Source: Hymenoscyphus infarciens (Eukaryota; Ascomycota; Leotiomycetes; Helotiales; Helotiaceae). From it: a stretch of 64,000 nt of DNA. The position numbers and the translations under genes were made by a program. The DNA is taken from contig LLCB01000108.1 in the NCBI GenBank assembly GCA_001414345.1, forward strand, positions 109,089 to 173,088, read 5' to 3'. Numbering within the stretch: position 1 is the stretch's first letter; every line of letters starts with the position of its first letter. Below the pieces are notes generated by a model that worked only from the letters and a program-made list of their open reading frames with translations, was not told where the DNA came from and made no database searches. Of the stretch, positions 34,903-46,073 are shown one piece after another.

Positions 34903-35924
34903 TCAAGGCATCTTGGTTGCGTTAGAAAGCGTTGAAGCATCTTCTGGCTTTGATCCCACCTCACGAAGCCCCGACTCGGCAGTCTGTGATAAGGGTTAGC
35001 AACGAGTACGTTTAGAGAGGGTAAAAACAAAGTGAGCATTAAAAATCCACACATTATACCAAAGTATCTAGGATAAATGAAAGAACTGTCCAAGAAGGTT
35101 TAGAACAATCAGAAAGTTGCTTTCTTGATTCCCCCAAATCTTTTGGAACAATGTTTGTAATTACCCGAGAACTACTAGAGTAATGGGGAAAGAGGAAGTC
35201 TCTTACTTACTCCGCGTTCATCGACATAAAATTTCACCAGCTCCTCCTCAGAATAACTGACCCATTTAGGAGAGGCCTGAGTGCGTTTTTCTTTCCTCCA
35301 ATAATTGACAACATCAACGAGCATCTCGTGAGGATAGAACTCTGGATGCTTGATGTTGGGCCCGCACTTAGTGCCAGCAAGAGAAACAAGGTATTCACGT
35401 AAAGGACTTCCTTCAGGCGTGTTGTCGTATACACGCTTAAACTTTCGACCGGAATAAGACTCAAAACGTGCCTTATTCAAACTCGCAAGTGCTTCGTTTT
35501 GAAGTCGTGGGAGCAGAATTCTGTCCGCTAGGAGCCAGAGTTCCAGGAGGCCTGACATATGAAGTTTGTCGCTATTTGGCTCCTCGATGCGCTGGGTGTA
35601 TAGCCAATTGACGAATATGGCGAATGCACCAGGCGAGGCATCTTCCAGATTAAGAGTCTTGCTCTCCCCTTCCTCAAAGGACCCATTAAAGGCAGCTTTG
35701 AAGTATGGTGAATAAAAGCAGATAAAGTTTTTATGTACAACAAATGTGTCTTCAGCTTCGTATAGGCTTACTTTTATTGTAACCATGGCTTTTGATTTGC
35801 TAAATCCAGTTAGTACTTGCTTTCAACAATGTTCATCAGAGCAGACTTACCGAAAATCGGGCTTCGTGCCTTTCGGGGTCTTCTTGAAGTTTTGCAACTT
35901 CGAAGGGGTTGTTGGATTGGACAT
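34903..35924 (-). CDS. BTB/POZ protein, cluster copy 6
   Basis: Predicted 247-aa protein with minus-strand exons 35924-35851 (MSNPTTPSKLQNFKKTPKG...KPDF), 35799-35211 and 34983-34903. The BTB exon has VVHKNFICFYSPYFKAAFNG, FVNWLYTQRIEEP, LLELWLLADRILLPRLQNE and YDNTPEGSPLREY. Donor GTAAGT follows YVDERG. The last exon, TAESGLREVGSKPEDAS to TGA, lies after a 227-bp second intron, four times longer than in the sister genes, and was found because it repeats their S-G-L-R-x-V-G motif. If translation simply read through the donor, the protein would end SKRLPLSPLL instead. Confidence 0.84.
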
Positions 35925-36702
35925 TTTGTCGATGGGAGTAGTCCTAATCTGCTGACTTCGTGTTTGTTCCTATGTTGTAAGGTAAGGCCGGAGGGGTGGT
36001 TGGATTGGTGACAGCATAGAGGGGGTGAGATGGAGCTAGAGGTATCTAATAAGATACCCACATACCTAGGTACCTTGTTCGCTCGAGGTGATTCACTGGC
36101 ATCCTGTCGATCAATTATTCAGGCAAGTAGTACCAACTAGCTCTCGTTCAAAAAAATTCAAAGTTCACATAGATCCTTTCGGGAATTTGACATCACTGTT
36201 TGAAATTTCTGGGTCAATATCTGATTGAATTACCCCAGGAAGTTGGAACAACAAGGGCTGTTCACTGATATTTTTGCTGTCAACCACGAGGCGCCATCTA
36301 TGTTTCCACCTCCTAATGTTTGAACCAAAAACATGCACACAATAATTGTCAACTGTATAATTGGGATTCGAGTATTCTATTCTAATTCCCAAGTGTTGTG
36401 ACTCTACCTAGCACTGCCGTATTTCCACTGGTGCACAAGGGTAATTAAAAATTATCCTAGCCCAGATCCCCCGTTGAAATTCCCACTCCCACATCGTGAG
36501 AAGCTTGCCCTTCGAGACTTTCTTTCGTGAAGAATTGCATTCAAGATCAGTAAACAGACCCTCACGACTAGATTTGATGTTAGAAATGAAATTACATGAG
36601 CGAATATCTATTGTTAATGCTGGGGGGCTTACTGATCTCAGAGATATTTGCATTCTGCTTCAGAAGGTCGAAATCCCCTTTTTCATTCCATTATACATAA
36701 TA
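35925..36702. other. Intergenic in BTB cluster
   Basis: No gene supported. Minus-strand frames at 36165-36392 and 36408-36653 lack family signal. Confidence 0.4.
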
Positions 36703-37581
36703 TTATCGAGGCAGCATGTCTGTTGCGATGGAAAGTCTCGTGCCCTCGATTGGTCCGGACCCAACGGCGCGAAGTCCCGATTCTAGATTCTTTAAAAGTC
36801 CGTCAGTTACATGTAGTCAGCGAAACAAGGGCAAGTGGGGAACTTACACGTTGCTCTTTAACATAGAACTCCTTTAACTCCCATGGAGAGAGCTTTGCCC
36901 AATTACCGTCCCCTTTTGTCTTTTCGGACATCAACGTATGAACCAGATCGACAAGCATCTCTCGTGGGAAGTGAGTTTCGAAATCACGAAATACCTGCGC
37001 CATGGAACCACTCACGACCCGTACCACATAACGTCTTAATGGATTTCCTCCGGTGGTCTTTTCGTATATACGACGGCATATGCTTATCGGAAAAACTTTC
37101 AACTTGGAGCAATCCTGGTCATAAGTTTCAAGGGCTTGATTTTGCAACCTCGGGACAAGAACCCTATCTGCTAGAAACCATAGCTCCACAAGAGTTGATA
37201 GAACTGGATTTTCGGTTTGGCAATTTTGGACACGCTGAGTATAAAGCCAGTCGACGAATATAGCAAATGCCGAGGGGCAGACATCGTCTAATTCGAGAAC
37301 CTGGGTAGCTCCTTCCTTGAATGGTCCATTAAACGCAGCGTTGAAGTATGGCGAGTAGAAACAGATGAAGTTCTTATGTACGACGAAAGTTTCGTTCCAT
37401 TCTCCCAGGCTCACCTTTATCGTAACCATAGCCTGTGAGTTACTAAGTCACGTCAGTATTCACCTTTGACGTATTTTATGAGAACCCACTGAAAACTAGG
37501 TCTGTGGTTTTTTGTAGTCGACTTTGGAGGGAGAGCAGGGTTGGCCTTCAAAGGCGATGTCGCAATCTGGGAATTGACCAT
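36703..37581 (-). CDS. BTB/POZ protein, cluster copy 7
   Basis: Predicted 257-aa protein with minus-strand exons 37581-37490 (MVNSQIATSPLKANPALPPK...RPSF), 37442-36848 and 36789-36703. BTB motifs: VVHKNFICFYSPYFNAAFNG, FVDWLYTQRVQN, LVELWFLADRVLVPRLQNQ and YEKTTGGNPLRRY. The last exon is 28 codons (NLESGLRAVGSGP...). The donor after exon 1 is GTGGGT, acceptable but weaker than in sister copies. The BTB exon is most similar by eye to copies 1 and 6. Confidence 0.85.
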
Positions 37582-38178
37582 CGTGTCGATAGCCGTTGAC
37601 AAAGGCTGAGGCCTCATCAGTTCCAGGTCGGAGATGTTGAATCGGTGACGCGGGGTGAAGGCTGCGATCGCGTTAAGAGGCGTCCTCGCGGATGCTTAAA
37701 AGCGCAGTAAATACTTGAGGTTCGTCGTACCTGCCTTCCTAGCTCGTTGTCCTAACTTTCTCACGCATTACAAGTAGAACACTTTAAAAGTAACCCAAAC
37801 AGTTTGGAACCATGAACTTCAATTGTTCCAATTATCTACTATCTAGGTTATTACTTTAATAAAGAAGGCACGATAAGATTAGCACGACTTGAACGAACCT
37901 TGGGGTGAAAAGCGGCACTGCAACACCCGACGTATCGCCTCCTCACGAGGATCAGCAAAAGCGGGAGTAAATAACTCGTTATTCTAGCAGTTACTGGAAA
38001 CTATCTAGATTAGTACCCACAAGTTTCCGGAGTGTTTATTCCAAATTACCCCAAGAAGTTGGAAGAAGGCATTTTTAGAACTACCTCAGTCAAGCCGCTT
38101 TTTTCACCATTGCGAAGTCCAGAGATTTGCAGTTATTTAGTATCACAAAAATAAATTTTAGAGCAACTTCGCATAAAC
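37582..38178. other. Intergenic in BTB cluster
   Basis: Nothing supported. Should include the copy 7 promoter. Confidence 0.4.
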
Positions 38179-39046
38179 TCAATCTGAATCCGAAACCAAG
38201 TCGAAAATTGTTGGTTTTTGGGGTTCTTTAGCGCGACGTCCGGACCACCCTTTATTCTTCAATACAAAATCAGTTGTAACCCACAACATGAGGCAAGAAA
38301 ACTTACTTTTCTTTCCTTGACGAAAAACAGGCTCAACTGCTGAGGAGTAAAATGTACCCACCGGCGATATCCCCTCTCAGCTTTGAGCAGTGCAATAATA
38401 TCAACAAGCATTTCCCAAGGCATGCCAGCCATTGTTCCCATATCTTCAATTGTTGCCGAACTAGCAATCACCTCTACCAAGTAACGTCGAAGTGGGCTGT
38501 CATCTGAGGTGTTTTCGTAAATCACAGCAGAAGAGCTGGCCATGCGATACCTGGTTCTTTCACGTACCTGATCCAACGCCATCAATACTTGGTTCTGCAA
38601 ACCCGAAACAAGGCATCTGTCCGCAAGAAGCCATAACTCGACAAGTGCTTCCGTAGCTTTCTTGCTACTAAGGCTTCTGTCGGGCTTGATGTCATGACTG
38701 GGGCTGTACATCCAATTGACGAATAGTGCAAACCCCGCTGGAGAACACTCGTCCATGTTGATGGCCTGTCTCTCTCCTTCGAGAAAAGGCCCATTGAAAG
38801 CAGCGTCGAAAAAGGGCGAGTAGTGACAGATGACTCTCTTGTACACAAGGAATGTGTTTTTATCATTGCCTCGGCTGACATTCACGTTAACTATGTCCTC
38901 TGAATCTCTTTGGTAAATTAGCACTCATTTCTCAAAAAGAAAGTTGAAAGTTAGGCAACACACCGGACACGGGGGCGCGCGAGGTCGATATATGTGGTCT
39001 CCCGCTTCCCAAGGTAGCGTATGCCTGTAATTTCAAGATCAGACAT
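38179..39046 (-). CDS. BTB/POZ protein, cluster copy 8, most divergent intact copy
   Basis: Predicted 253-aa protein with minus-strand exons 39046-38964 (MSDLEITGIRYLGKRETT...RPRV), 38907-38307 and 38256-38179. BTB motifs are diverged but present: VYKRVICHYSPFFDAAFNG, FVNWMYSPSHDI, LVELWLLADRCLVSGLQNQ and YENTSDDSPLRRY. The last exon (NKGWSGRRAKEPQK... ending SDSD) keeps S-G-x-R but loses the following V-G. It is the outermost copy in the array. The leader lacks the short basic or Pro/Ser-rich pattern of the others. Confidence 0.8.
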
Positions 39047-39606
39047 TCTTTCGATAAAAGTTATGTCACTGGAGAACTCAAGGCGTTTATTTTGAGGTGG
39101 AAAAGTCGCGGCTTTTGTTCACTGGGAGAACCTCCTGGAAGTTTCAGGATGTCTCCAGTCGCTTGGTAGCAAGCCAGACAAGCTTTCTTCCGAGTGCACC
39201 TGAAATATTTAGAATCGCGTAATTTATCTAGGACAAGTATGAATAGGGGTGTGAAACAGAGGAAAGACGCTGCTTTTGTCAACCATCAGGTGGAAAAAAA
39301 GCTGCACTCAATTGATATCAAGAAAATCAGACAGAAATTTCACAAACCCAAAAATTCAAGTTCTTATCCCGAGTAAACTGCAAGTAAGTTGGATTGGCGT
39401 AGATGGAAGATAGAAGTAAACTTACTGGTTCGCAAGCATTGGAAATAGACTCAACCTTAGCGCCGCTTTTGCTCCGAGTGTCTAAAGTCACCATCCCTGT
39501 TCATGTGATCATCAACTCCACAACACCAAAAAATCCACCTCTCCAACAATTTTATATGTCTTCTTTTCATCTTCTAAACACAGAAAGTTAGAACCGAATT
39601 TTCAAA
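39047..39606. other. Divergent intergenic region
   Basis: Between BTB copy 8 and the dehydrogenase gene; carries both promoters. No other feature seen. Confidence 0.4.
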
Positions 39607-40509
39607 ATGGCACCATTTTCCCTAGTAACACCCGCAAGTCGCGGAATTGGTTTCCATCTGACCCGACACCTCCTCAAAACCACACCCCTGCCAGTGGTAG
39701 CAACAGCCCGCAAAAACATCCAAGAGACCAGAAAAGAGTTACTCAAAGACTTGAAAGAGGTTGATCCAGAAAGACTCACTGTTTTAGAACTCGATGTTAC
39801 AGGTATATTCCCAATATTTTCTTCCACTTTCCATTTCCATCGATTTCTCGCGTCTCAAATTTCATACCTCCCCATGAAATGAATGAGACATGATACTGAC
39901 CATAATTCAATAGATGAAAACACATTAATCCGCGCCTCTGAAGATCTCAAATCAATGTTCCCGTTTGCTGAAAACCATCTCCACCTCGCCTTTTGCATCC
40001 CCGGAATCCTCTACCCAGAAAAGTCGCCCTCCCAATTAGACCACTCCCAACTCACCAAAACCTTCGCCGTAAACACCATCGGCCCCCTCTTACTAACAAA
40101 ACACTTCTCCCCCTTCCTCCCCAAAAAATCCGTCTCCTTACCTCCCTCAAAGTCATGGGTACCCCAACACGCAACATGGCTAAACATGTCCGCCCGCGTC
40201 GGCTCAACAAGCGATAATTCCCTAGGTGGTTGGTACAGCTACCGCGCCTCCAAAGCGGGGGTAAATTCCCTAACGAAAGGCTTCGATATTTGGGTTGAGC
40301 AGAGGAGTGGGGAGAATGCTATGTGCATGGCGTATCATCCGGGAACTGTGAGGACGGGGTTGAGTAAGGAGTTTTGGGGGAAGGTGAAGGAGGAGAAGCT
40401 TTTTGAGCCACAGTGGGCGGTTGAGAGGATATGTGATGTTGTTAGGGATGTGGGATTGGAGGGGAGAGGGAGGTGTTGGGATTGGGAGGGGAAGGAGGTA
40501 TTGCCTTGA
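39607..40509 (+). CDS. Short-chain dehydrogenase/reductase
   Basis: Predicted 263-aa protein with exons 39607-39802 and 39914-40509; the 111-bp intron has donor GTATAT and acceptor CAATAG. The N-terminal cofactor loop is TPASRGIGFHL (classical T-G-x3-G-x-G family with a changed first glycine). FAVNTIGPLLLTKHF is the conserved N-x-x-G helix, and the catalytic set is NMSARVGS with YRASK (Tyr-x3-Lys). HPGTVRTGLS is the substrate/cofactor lid. Resembles the C-factor/Sniffer-like SDR group that uses NADPH. Substrate unknown. Shift to GC-rich wobble bases in the second exon is visible but not unusual. Confidence 0.88.
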
Positions 40510-40763
40510 AAAAAATGCTTGTGATTAGTCTTGGAGAGTATGAAAAAGAGGATGTGGGTTATTTTGGTAGGGAGGAGACTCAAAGAAGATGGCAACGATG
40601 AAAACGTGACCTCTTGACCCAAAATTATGTTAATTCAATATAAATTCGTGGTCAGTGTCTTTAAACATGAAGAAGCACTTTTAAGATGAGATGAGGGGGT
40701 GTTGAAGGGGGCTTAAATGGGTAATGAGAGTTGTGCTGTTGACGAGATGAGTTGTCGGGGTAG

Positions 40764-40768
40764 AGCGG
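40764..40768. repeat. 5-bp target-site duplication, left
   Basis: AGCGG abuts the left end of the inverted-repeat element and equals 41185-41189. Confidence 0.55.
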
Positions 40769-41184
40769 CACCCGGGTGACAGACCTGTTGGCACACCAAA
40801 ATCTACCTCTATTCTTTTTATATCTTAATTTACCTTAATAACAAGTTATAGATAGAGTTAAAGAGTATAAAGTAGATCCGCGGCTATTATTAAGTATAAT
40901 AAGCACTTTTTTTAGCTTCTTATAAGATCTTAAAGCAGCATCTTCGTAGTAAACTATAATAATATAACTACTAAGAAGCTTATTTTAGAAAGCTAGAATA
41001 ATACTAAGTAAAAGTTTACAAACTACTAAGCGTAGTATTTATAGAATTCTATTAATTTAGAGAGTTAAATAATAAGCTAATAGATTTATTTTAGATTTTT
41101 ATACTATAAATTACATGTGTTATAACTATATTTGTGAAAAAGAAGTGTTAGTTTTGGTGTGCCAAGAGGTCTGTCACCCGCGTG
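40769..41184. mobile_element. Non-autonomous TIR element, 416 bp, RIP-like interior
   Basis: Long terminal inverted repeats of 33 bp with 31 matches: left CACCCGGGTGACAGACCTGT... (40769-40801), right its complement (41152-41184). Flanked by AGCGG direct repeats. The interior is about four-fifths A+T with TA-rich words and no coding frame, while the repeats themselves keep G+C. This matches a MITE whose inside suffered RIP or AT drift. Superfamily not assigned; a 5-bp duplication fits some hAT and other DNA transposons. Confidence 0.8.
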
Positions 41185-41189
41185 AGCGG
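41185..41189. repeat. 5-bp target-site duplication, right
   Basis: AGCGG directly after the right inverted repeat. Confidence 0.55.
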
Positions 41190-42518
41190 GTATACCGATT
41201 TAGGGTTTAGCGAGAATGAAATGGTGCAGCGGTGAGAGGAAAAGGGGGGAAGCTATGAGAGTCAGAGAAATTGAAGTGCAGGAGAGAGAGTACGGGTAAG
41301 TTGATAATTGGCATCTGATCCCTTTATCTGTTTTGGGGAATTATCATATGAGATTCCGCTTCTGACAAGGTAGAGTCCAATCCGATTCCAAGGAAAAAGT
41401 CTTCCTACCACAACATTGCGTCGTCAGACTCCAAACTAAAACGAGGAATAGATAGTGACACCTGACCCAGGATTCTTCTGGTCCTCCAAATATGGTTATT
41501 ATCCCAACTCGGAATTGAAACTTTGTTCGAGAAAAGCGCATTTTAAACGTTTGCCCTCGCAACGAAAGCCTTGCCTAAGGATACTCCCCCCCCCCACCCT
41601 AGTTAAAGGTTATTTCTGACAGCGGGGAACCTTAAGAAGGTTTAGGTTTAACGTTTGTTTAGGGGGGTGGAGGGAAAATAAAATGCGGGGTTAACTTTTG
41701 GTGTTCAAGGATTTCCAAGGTGTGATTCCGTATCTGCTGATTGCACGACTCCCAGGCCCGCTCGCCACAAACAGGTGCTCAAAAATCAGCTAGAGAATCT
41801 CATGATATCAGAGTTGCATCTGATCGCCCGGCAACTCTGACCCTTTGAGTAAATTTCAACGTTGATGCCATGTTGACATCACCAGCCACAGGATCGACAC
41901 GCCACATTGTGGCGGTGCAAGTGTGGCGCACCAATCTCCGCAAAAACTTCCGATTTCGTGTCCCCTGTGCTGTTGCGCATCCCTTCTCGGAACAGCATTT
42001 GGTCCCTCTGCCTTGATTTCTCCCATTTCCCTCTGCAATTAAGGTCTCAGTCATCCCTCAAAATCTTCCGCCCTGGCCGCCCAATTAACGTCATATCCAA
42101 TCTTGCGCGCCCATTCACTGAGGTCTCGACCTATGAAACCGGCGGATAATGGTCAAGTGACAGGGATCAGACTTCCATTATGATGTCACCAGCCCAAAAG
42201 ATTTTGTTTGCATCCAGCGAGGAAGGGGCATTGTTGTTTTCGATCCCATGGCATGGGCCATATTACTATGACGCGCGATGCGACATACCCGACGTCGTTT
42301 GCTGGCGAGACCTCTTAATTTTTCTTGTGTACCCGTGCGGTGAATGGCTGGGGGTGGTAGGTATATAGTTTCCATTATTTCTCTTTTCTTTTCTCTTCAT
42401 ACCATCACACATTCCACAACCAACCACAAAACCTTCGACCTCACAACAACCCTCTTGAGAGTCTATACCTTAACACAAACACAATCTACAAACCAATACA
42501 AATAACAACATCGCAAAT

Positions 42519-42825
42519 ATGGGAGCTGTTGTATCTTGCGTTCGTCCTCCCGATCTAGAAGTTCCTCGCGACCTCAACTAATTGTTTTGATAGCTCCGGT
42601 CGCTATGCCAAACCATCGGCGCTTGCATCATGGCAGTCGTTAACGGCATTGCATCCATACTCCAAGCTATCGTAGGAGCCATTGCCTCGTTCTTCTGTAA
42701 GTTCAACTCATCACTCTACCTCTCAATAATATATTCTAACATCCCATCCAGCAATCATCATCTCATGTTTGACCTGCGGGCGATCTGGACGTCGTCGGGG
42801 CGGTGCCAGAACAAGTCATGTCTAG
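42519..42825 (+). CDS. Small N-myristoylation-type membrane protein
   Basis: Predicted 65-aa protein from three small exons: 42519-42539 (MGAVVSC), 42594-42696 and 42752-42825. Introns are 54 bp (donor GTTCGT, branch CTAAT, acceptor GATAG) and 55 bp (donor GTAAGT, acceptor CCAG). The product has Gly2 and Cys7, a myristoylation/palmitoylation-style start; a hydrophobic middle (AVVNGIASILQAIVGAIASF and IIISCLTCG); and a basic tail GRSGRRRGGARTSHV. Short proteins of this build, MG-x2-SC start with a CLTCG-[RK]-rich end, are common in ascomycetes and lack a known function. I rely on memory of that pattern. The weak GTTCGT donor is the least certain point. Confidence 0.75.
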
Positions 42826-43618
42826 TGATCTCTCTGTCCCTGCTTCGTATACCACGCCTTCCTTCCGCGAGAAATCAAACAACAAACGGCAACGAGTACG
42901 AGCAGCAAGGGTTGGTGACAGAGAGGGTGCACTGAGGGGAGGGGATGAGGGTGGAGACGAAGGGGACGATTTCAGTTCTTAAATACCCGGTTTTATAACC
43001 ACTTTCTGTACGAGAAAGGAAATGCGTGGTGCATGGTTCTTTGTTATTCGAGGGGATGAACGGTTAGGTTGCTGCCCGACCGATGTTTTCTCGGATCCTT
43101 TAATAATGAGATGATGATTTCCTTGATTTGACACCTGCTTTAGTTTCCTCCTCTGTGACCTGCAACTTGATATATATAAAGGTTTTGTCTTCTTGAACAA
43201 ATCAGTATCTTAACTCGACTTTCACCTCTCATCTCAACTTTTGCAGTTCCAATTAGCAGAAAAGGTAATAGTTCAGAAGTTTGGGGAAAGTTGTGATTGG
43301 CCGACACCACCGATACCACCGTCCTTCAGACTGCTGCCCCTCGGTAATATGCCGATCTTCTAACGCCCTTGGTTGAACACTTGGTCCACACCCTTCAGAT
43401 GAACCGACATGATCCAATTGCAACATCAAGCACACGAAGTGGGGTGCGGGGCATGGGGAAGATAGCTGTGCCGATTACCCATCCATATCAAGTATGCGAG
43501 TACTTCACGATATAGCATATAGCAGGGGGAAATATACCTACCTACCATTCAGACTCTACTTACAGGAGAAGTTAACCTTCTCCCATTTCAATACTTCGTT
43601 CTCTGCACATTCACAAAC
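42826..43618. other. Intergenic
   Basis: No gene supported between the small membrane protein and the transporter pseudogene. Confidence 0.4.
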
Positions 43619-45136
43619 ATGGGCAAACTCATCCCCAATTACACCCTCGCCTCCAAGGCCGTTTCTCTCGGTGGTCTCCTAAATGGTTACGATACTGGCG
43701 CCATGGGTGCAATGACAGTCAGGCCACAATGGGTTTCAACGATGGGAAAACTAACCCCATCACTCATTCGATTTACAGTCTCCCTCATCATGCTATGCTC
43801 ACTGGAACTATGCCCTCCGTTTTCGGGGAAATTAAGCAGCTCGATTCGGTCGTGTCAAAATCATCATGGCTGGAGCAATTCTCTTTGGTCTCGGAGCTCT
43901 AATTCAACGAAGCGCGATGAGCTTACCTCAATTCCTGGTAGGAAGAGCGTTGAGTGGTCTTGGGCAGGATGTGTATCTCAGTATTATGTCTGTATATGTT
44001 CGTGAGATTGCGCCCGTTAAGTCGCGGGGTATTTTGGCTGGTCTGCCGCAGTTTATGGCGTGCGTTGGAGTGTGCACTGGGTATTTTACTTGTTATGGGT
44101 CGATTGGGATTGGGTCGAGTATGGCGTGGAGATTGCCGTATGTGATTCAGGGTATCCTTACTGTTCTGCTTGCTGTAAGTTGTCTTGTATTGCCAGATTC
44201 GCCGAGGTGGTTGATCGCGCATGGGAAGAGGGAGGAGGCGTTGAGTGCTTTGCATCGTCTCGAGCTTTCTCTCGATGAGGCTGGAAGGGATATCTTGACC
44301 GGTTCGGAGCAGAGGACGAGTCTGTCGCCGTGGAAGAGTTTTGGTTCTGCTGTTCAGACGGGGATATCGCGCGAGAACCATTCTGGCGTTGTTTGTGCTC
44401 GGTATGGTCCAGCTCTCCGGCATCGATGGAGTGTTATATGTGCGCTTTCTCAGCAGCCTCGCCTCTTCCCCCTAAGTTTCTTGCTGATAATCCTCAAGAT
44501 GCCCCCGTCCTCTTCGCACAAGCAGGTCCAGCCTCGAAAACCGCATCCTTTCTCGCCTCATGCTTGCAATCTCCATCCCCGCCTTCCTCCTCGCCGACAA
44601 ATGGGGTCGTCGCACCTCCGCTCTAACAGGCGGCATTTTACTCTCTTTCTGCCTTTCTGCTGTTGATGGGTGCCCTCTACGCCCTCGGTGTTGTTCATTC
44701 CTACGCTGCCGCACACTGGATAATCATCCTCTCCGTATACTGCGCCCTGGGGAATCGTGGGAAAGATCTACGCGTCTGAGATCCAATCTTCGAATACGCG
44801 TGCAGCTGCAATACTGTCGCGCAAAGATTGGGCTTCTTTACGAATTGGCTGGTTGCCATGTTGACGCCGATACTTCTGGATAAGAGCGCTTTTGGGGCGT
44901 ATTTTCTTTTTGGCGGGTTGGCGCTGGGGACTGCTGCTGTACTTGCGATGTATATGCCGGAGACGAGGGCGTGGTCGCTGGAGGATCTTCTGGAGGCTTT
45001 TCATCAGCCGGGGTTTAAGAGTTTGAGTGGTCTTTTGAGGAGGAGGCGAGGGGGGAATCCGGGGGTGGATGATGGGGTTCAGTTGGATTCTTTGGGTGCG
45101 GGGGATACAAGTGGGTCGGCTCAGCAATTTCCTTAG
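43619..45136 (+). pseudogene. MFS sugar transporter pseudogene
   Basis: Clear major-facilitator sugar-porter motifs spread over several frames. The start MGKLIPNYTLASKAVSLGGLLNGYDTGAMGA lies in one frame. MAGAILFGLGALIQRS, SIMSVYVREIAPVKSRG and LPDSPRWLIAHGKREEAL lie in another. MLAISIPAFLLADKWGRRTSA (44560) is in a third, and GFFTNWLVAMLTPILLDKSAF with PETRAWSLEDL ends the gene. Frame changes fall near 43790, 43840, 44345 and 44650-44830, and no splice sites explain them. Reading intact, it would be a 12-helix hexose/polyol-type transporter of about 500 aa. Motifs are well kept, so loss is recent, or the assembly has several indels here. Confidence 0.8.
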
Positions 45137-46073
45137 GGGGTTGAGGGTTGATGTCGTGACAACCTGATGCCGTCTACTTTGGAAATATGTAGGAGGTTGT
45201 TTTTTTAGATTGGGAGGAATTTCATCGACATGAATAACGGAAGTGCTAGATTAGAGTTTGACACTGTAGTACTTTGGAGCTACCTTGCAAATGAAATCAT
45301 TGTACCAGTATCACTAATTATGGAATTTATCCCCTTTACGAATTATTCAGTCTTTGAAAAGCAAACTGTACACCTTTACTTGAATACCGCTTTTCTCTCC
45401 TACAACATTGAATCTACTCAAGTACTACTCTGAGGAATGTGAGGACAGTGCTAGCGAAGAAGTCCGAGCCATTTGCTGTTTTTGCACCAAAACTCATCAT
45501 ACACACTTCAAGATATCATAGTTAAAATACCCTCAAATTTCCTTAAGACTTTCACATTTACCTATTCATGGTAAGTCCTAACATTCTGTCTCCTTCGATA
45601 TTATATACACAACTCTATTCTTATAGAATAAAGGTAGTAATAAAGCGCGGGGTAATATCGAGGCCCGAAAAAGAAACTACAGTTACAAGACTACAACTTT
45701 TTCTCACCAGTCACCAGGCAATCAGTAGTGTACATCTAAACGCTAATATAGACGGATAATTTTTCACAAGTAGTGGTAAATGTTATTAGCTGGTGTAAAG
45801 TGGGCAAAACAGCGATTTTTGGTGGGCTTCAGGATGTCCTTGATTGTTCCTTCGAGCAATGTGGCACCAAAACACGGATATATTTTGAAATTTCATCACT
45901 TCATCAAGTTACCAACCGGTTCCGTGGTTGGTGGACAAAGATATCAAACAAAGTCCGACGAATAAGGAGCCTTCTTTACTCACCCCTTCACCGCAACCAC
46001 GGGGCTTGCCCCTCGTGATTAATATTCTCCTCCCCTATCAAACAAGCGGAATTCCTGGACTTGACACCTATCA
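45137..46073. other. Intergenic
   Basis: No gene supported. Frames at 45230, 45568 and 45773 lack family signal. Confidence 0.4.

Larger units (their letters stand above)
40510..42518. other. Intergenic with 416-bp inverted-repeat element
   Basis: No gene supported. The TIR element at 40769-41184 is listed separately. 41580-41600 has a C homopolymer run. The right end (about 42360-42518) is a CT/CA-rich leader typical of a fungal 5' UTR for the gene at 42519. Confidence 0.45.

Noticed and set aside
36226..38070. Shared 20-bp text AATTACCCCA-x-GAAGTTGGAA at 36.2 and 38.0 kb
   Set aside because: Similarity does not extend beyond about 22 bp; too short to claim a duplication.
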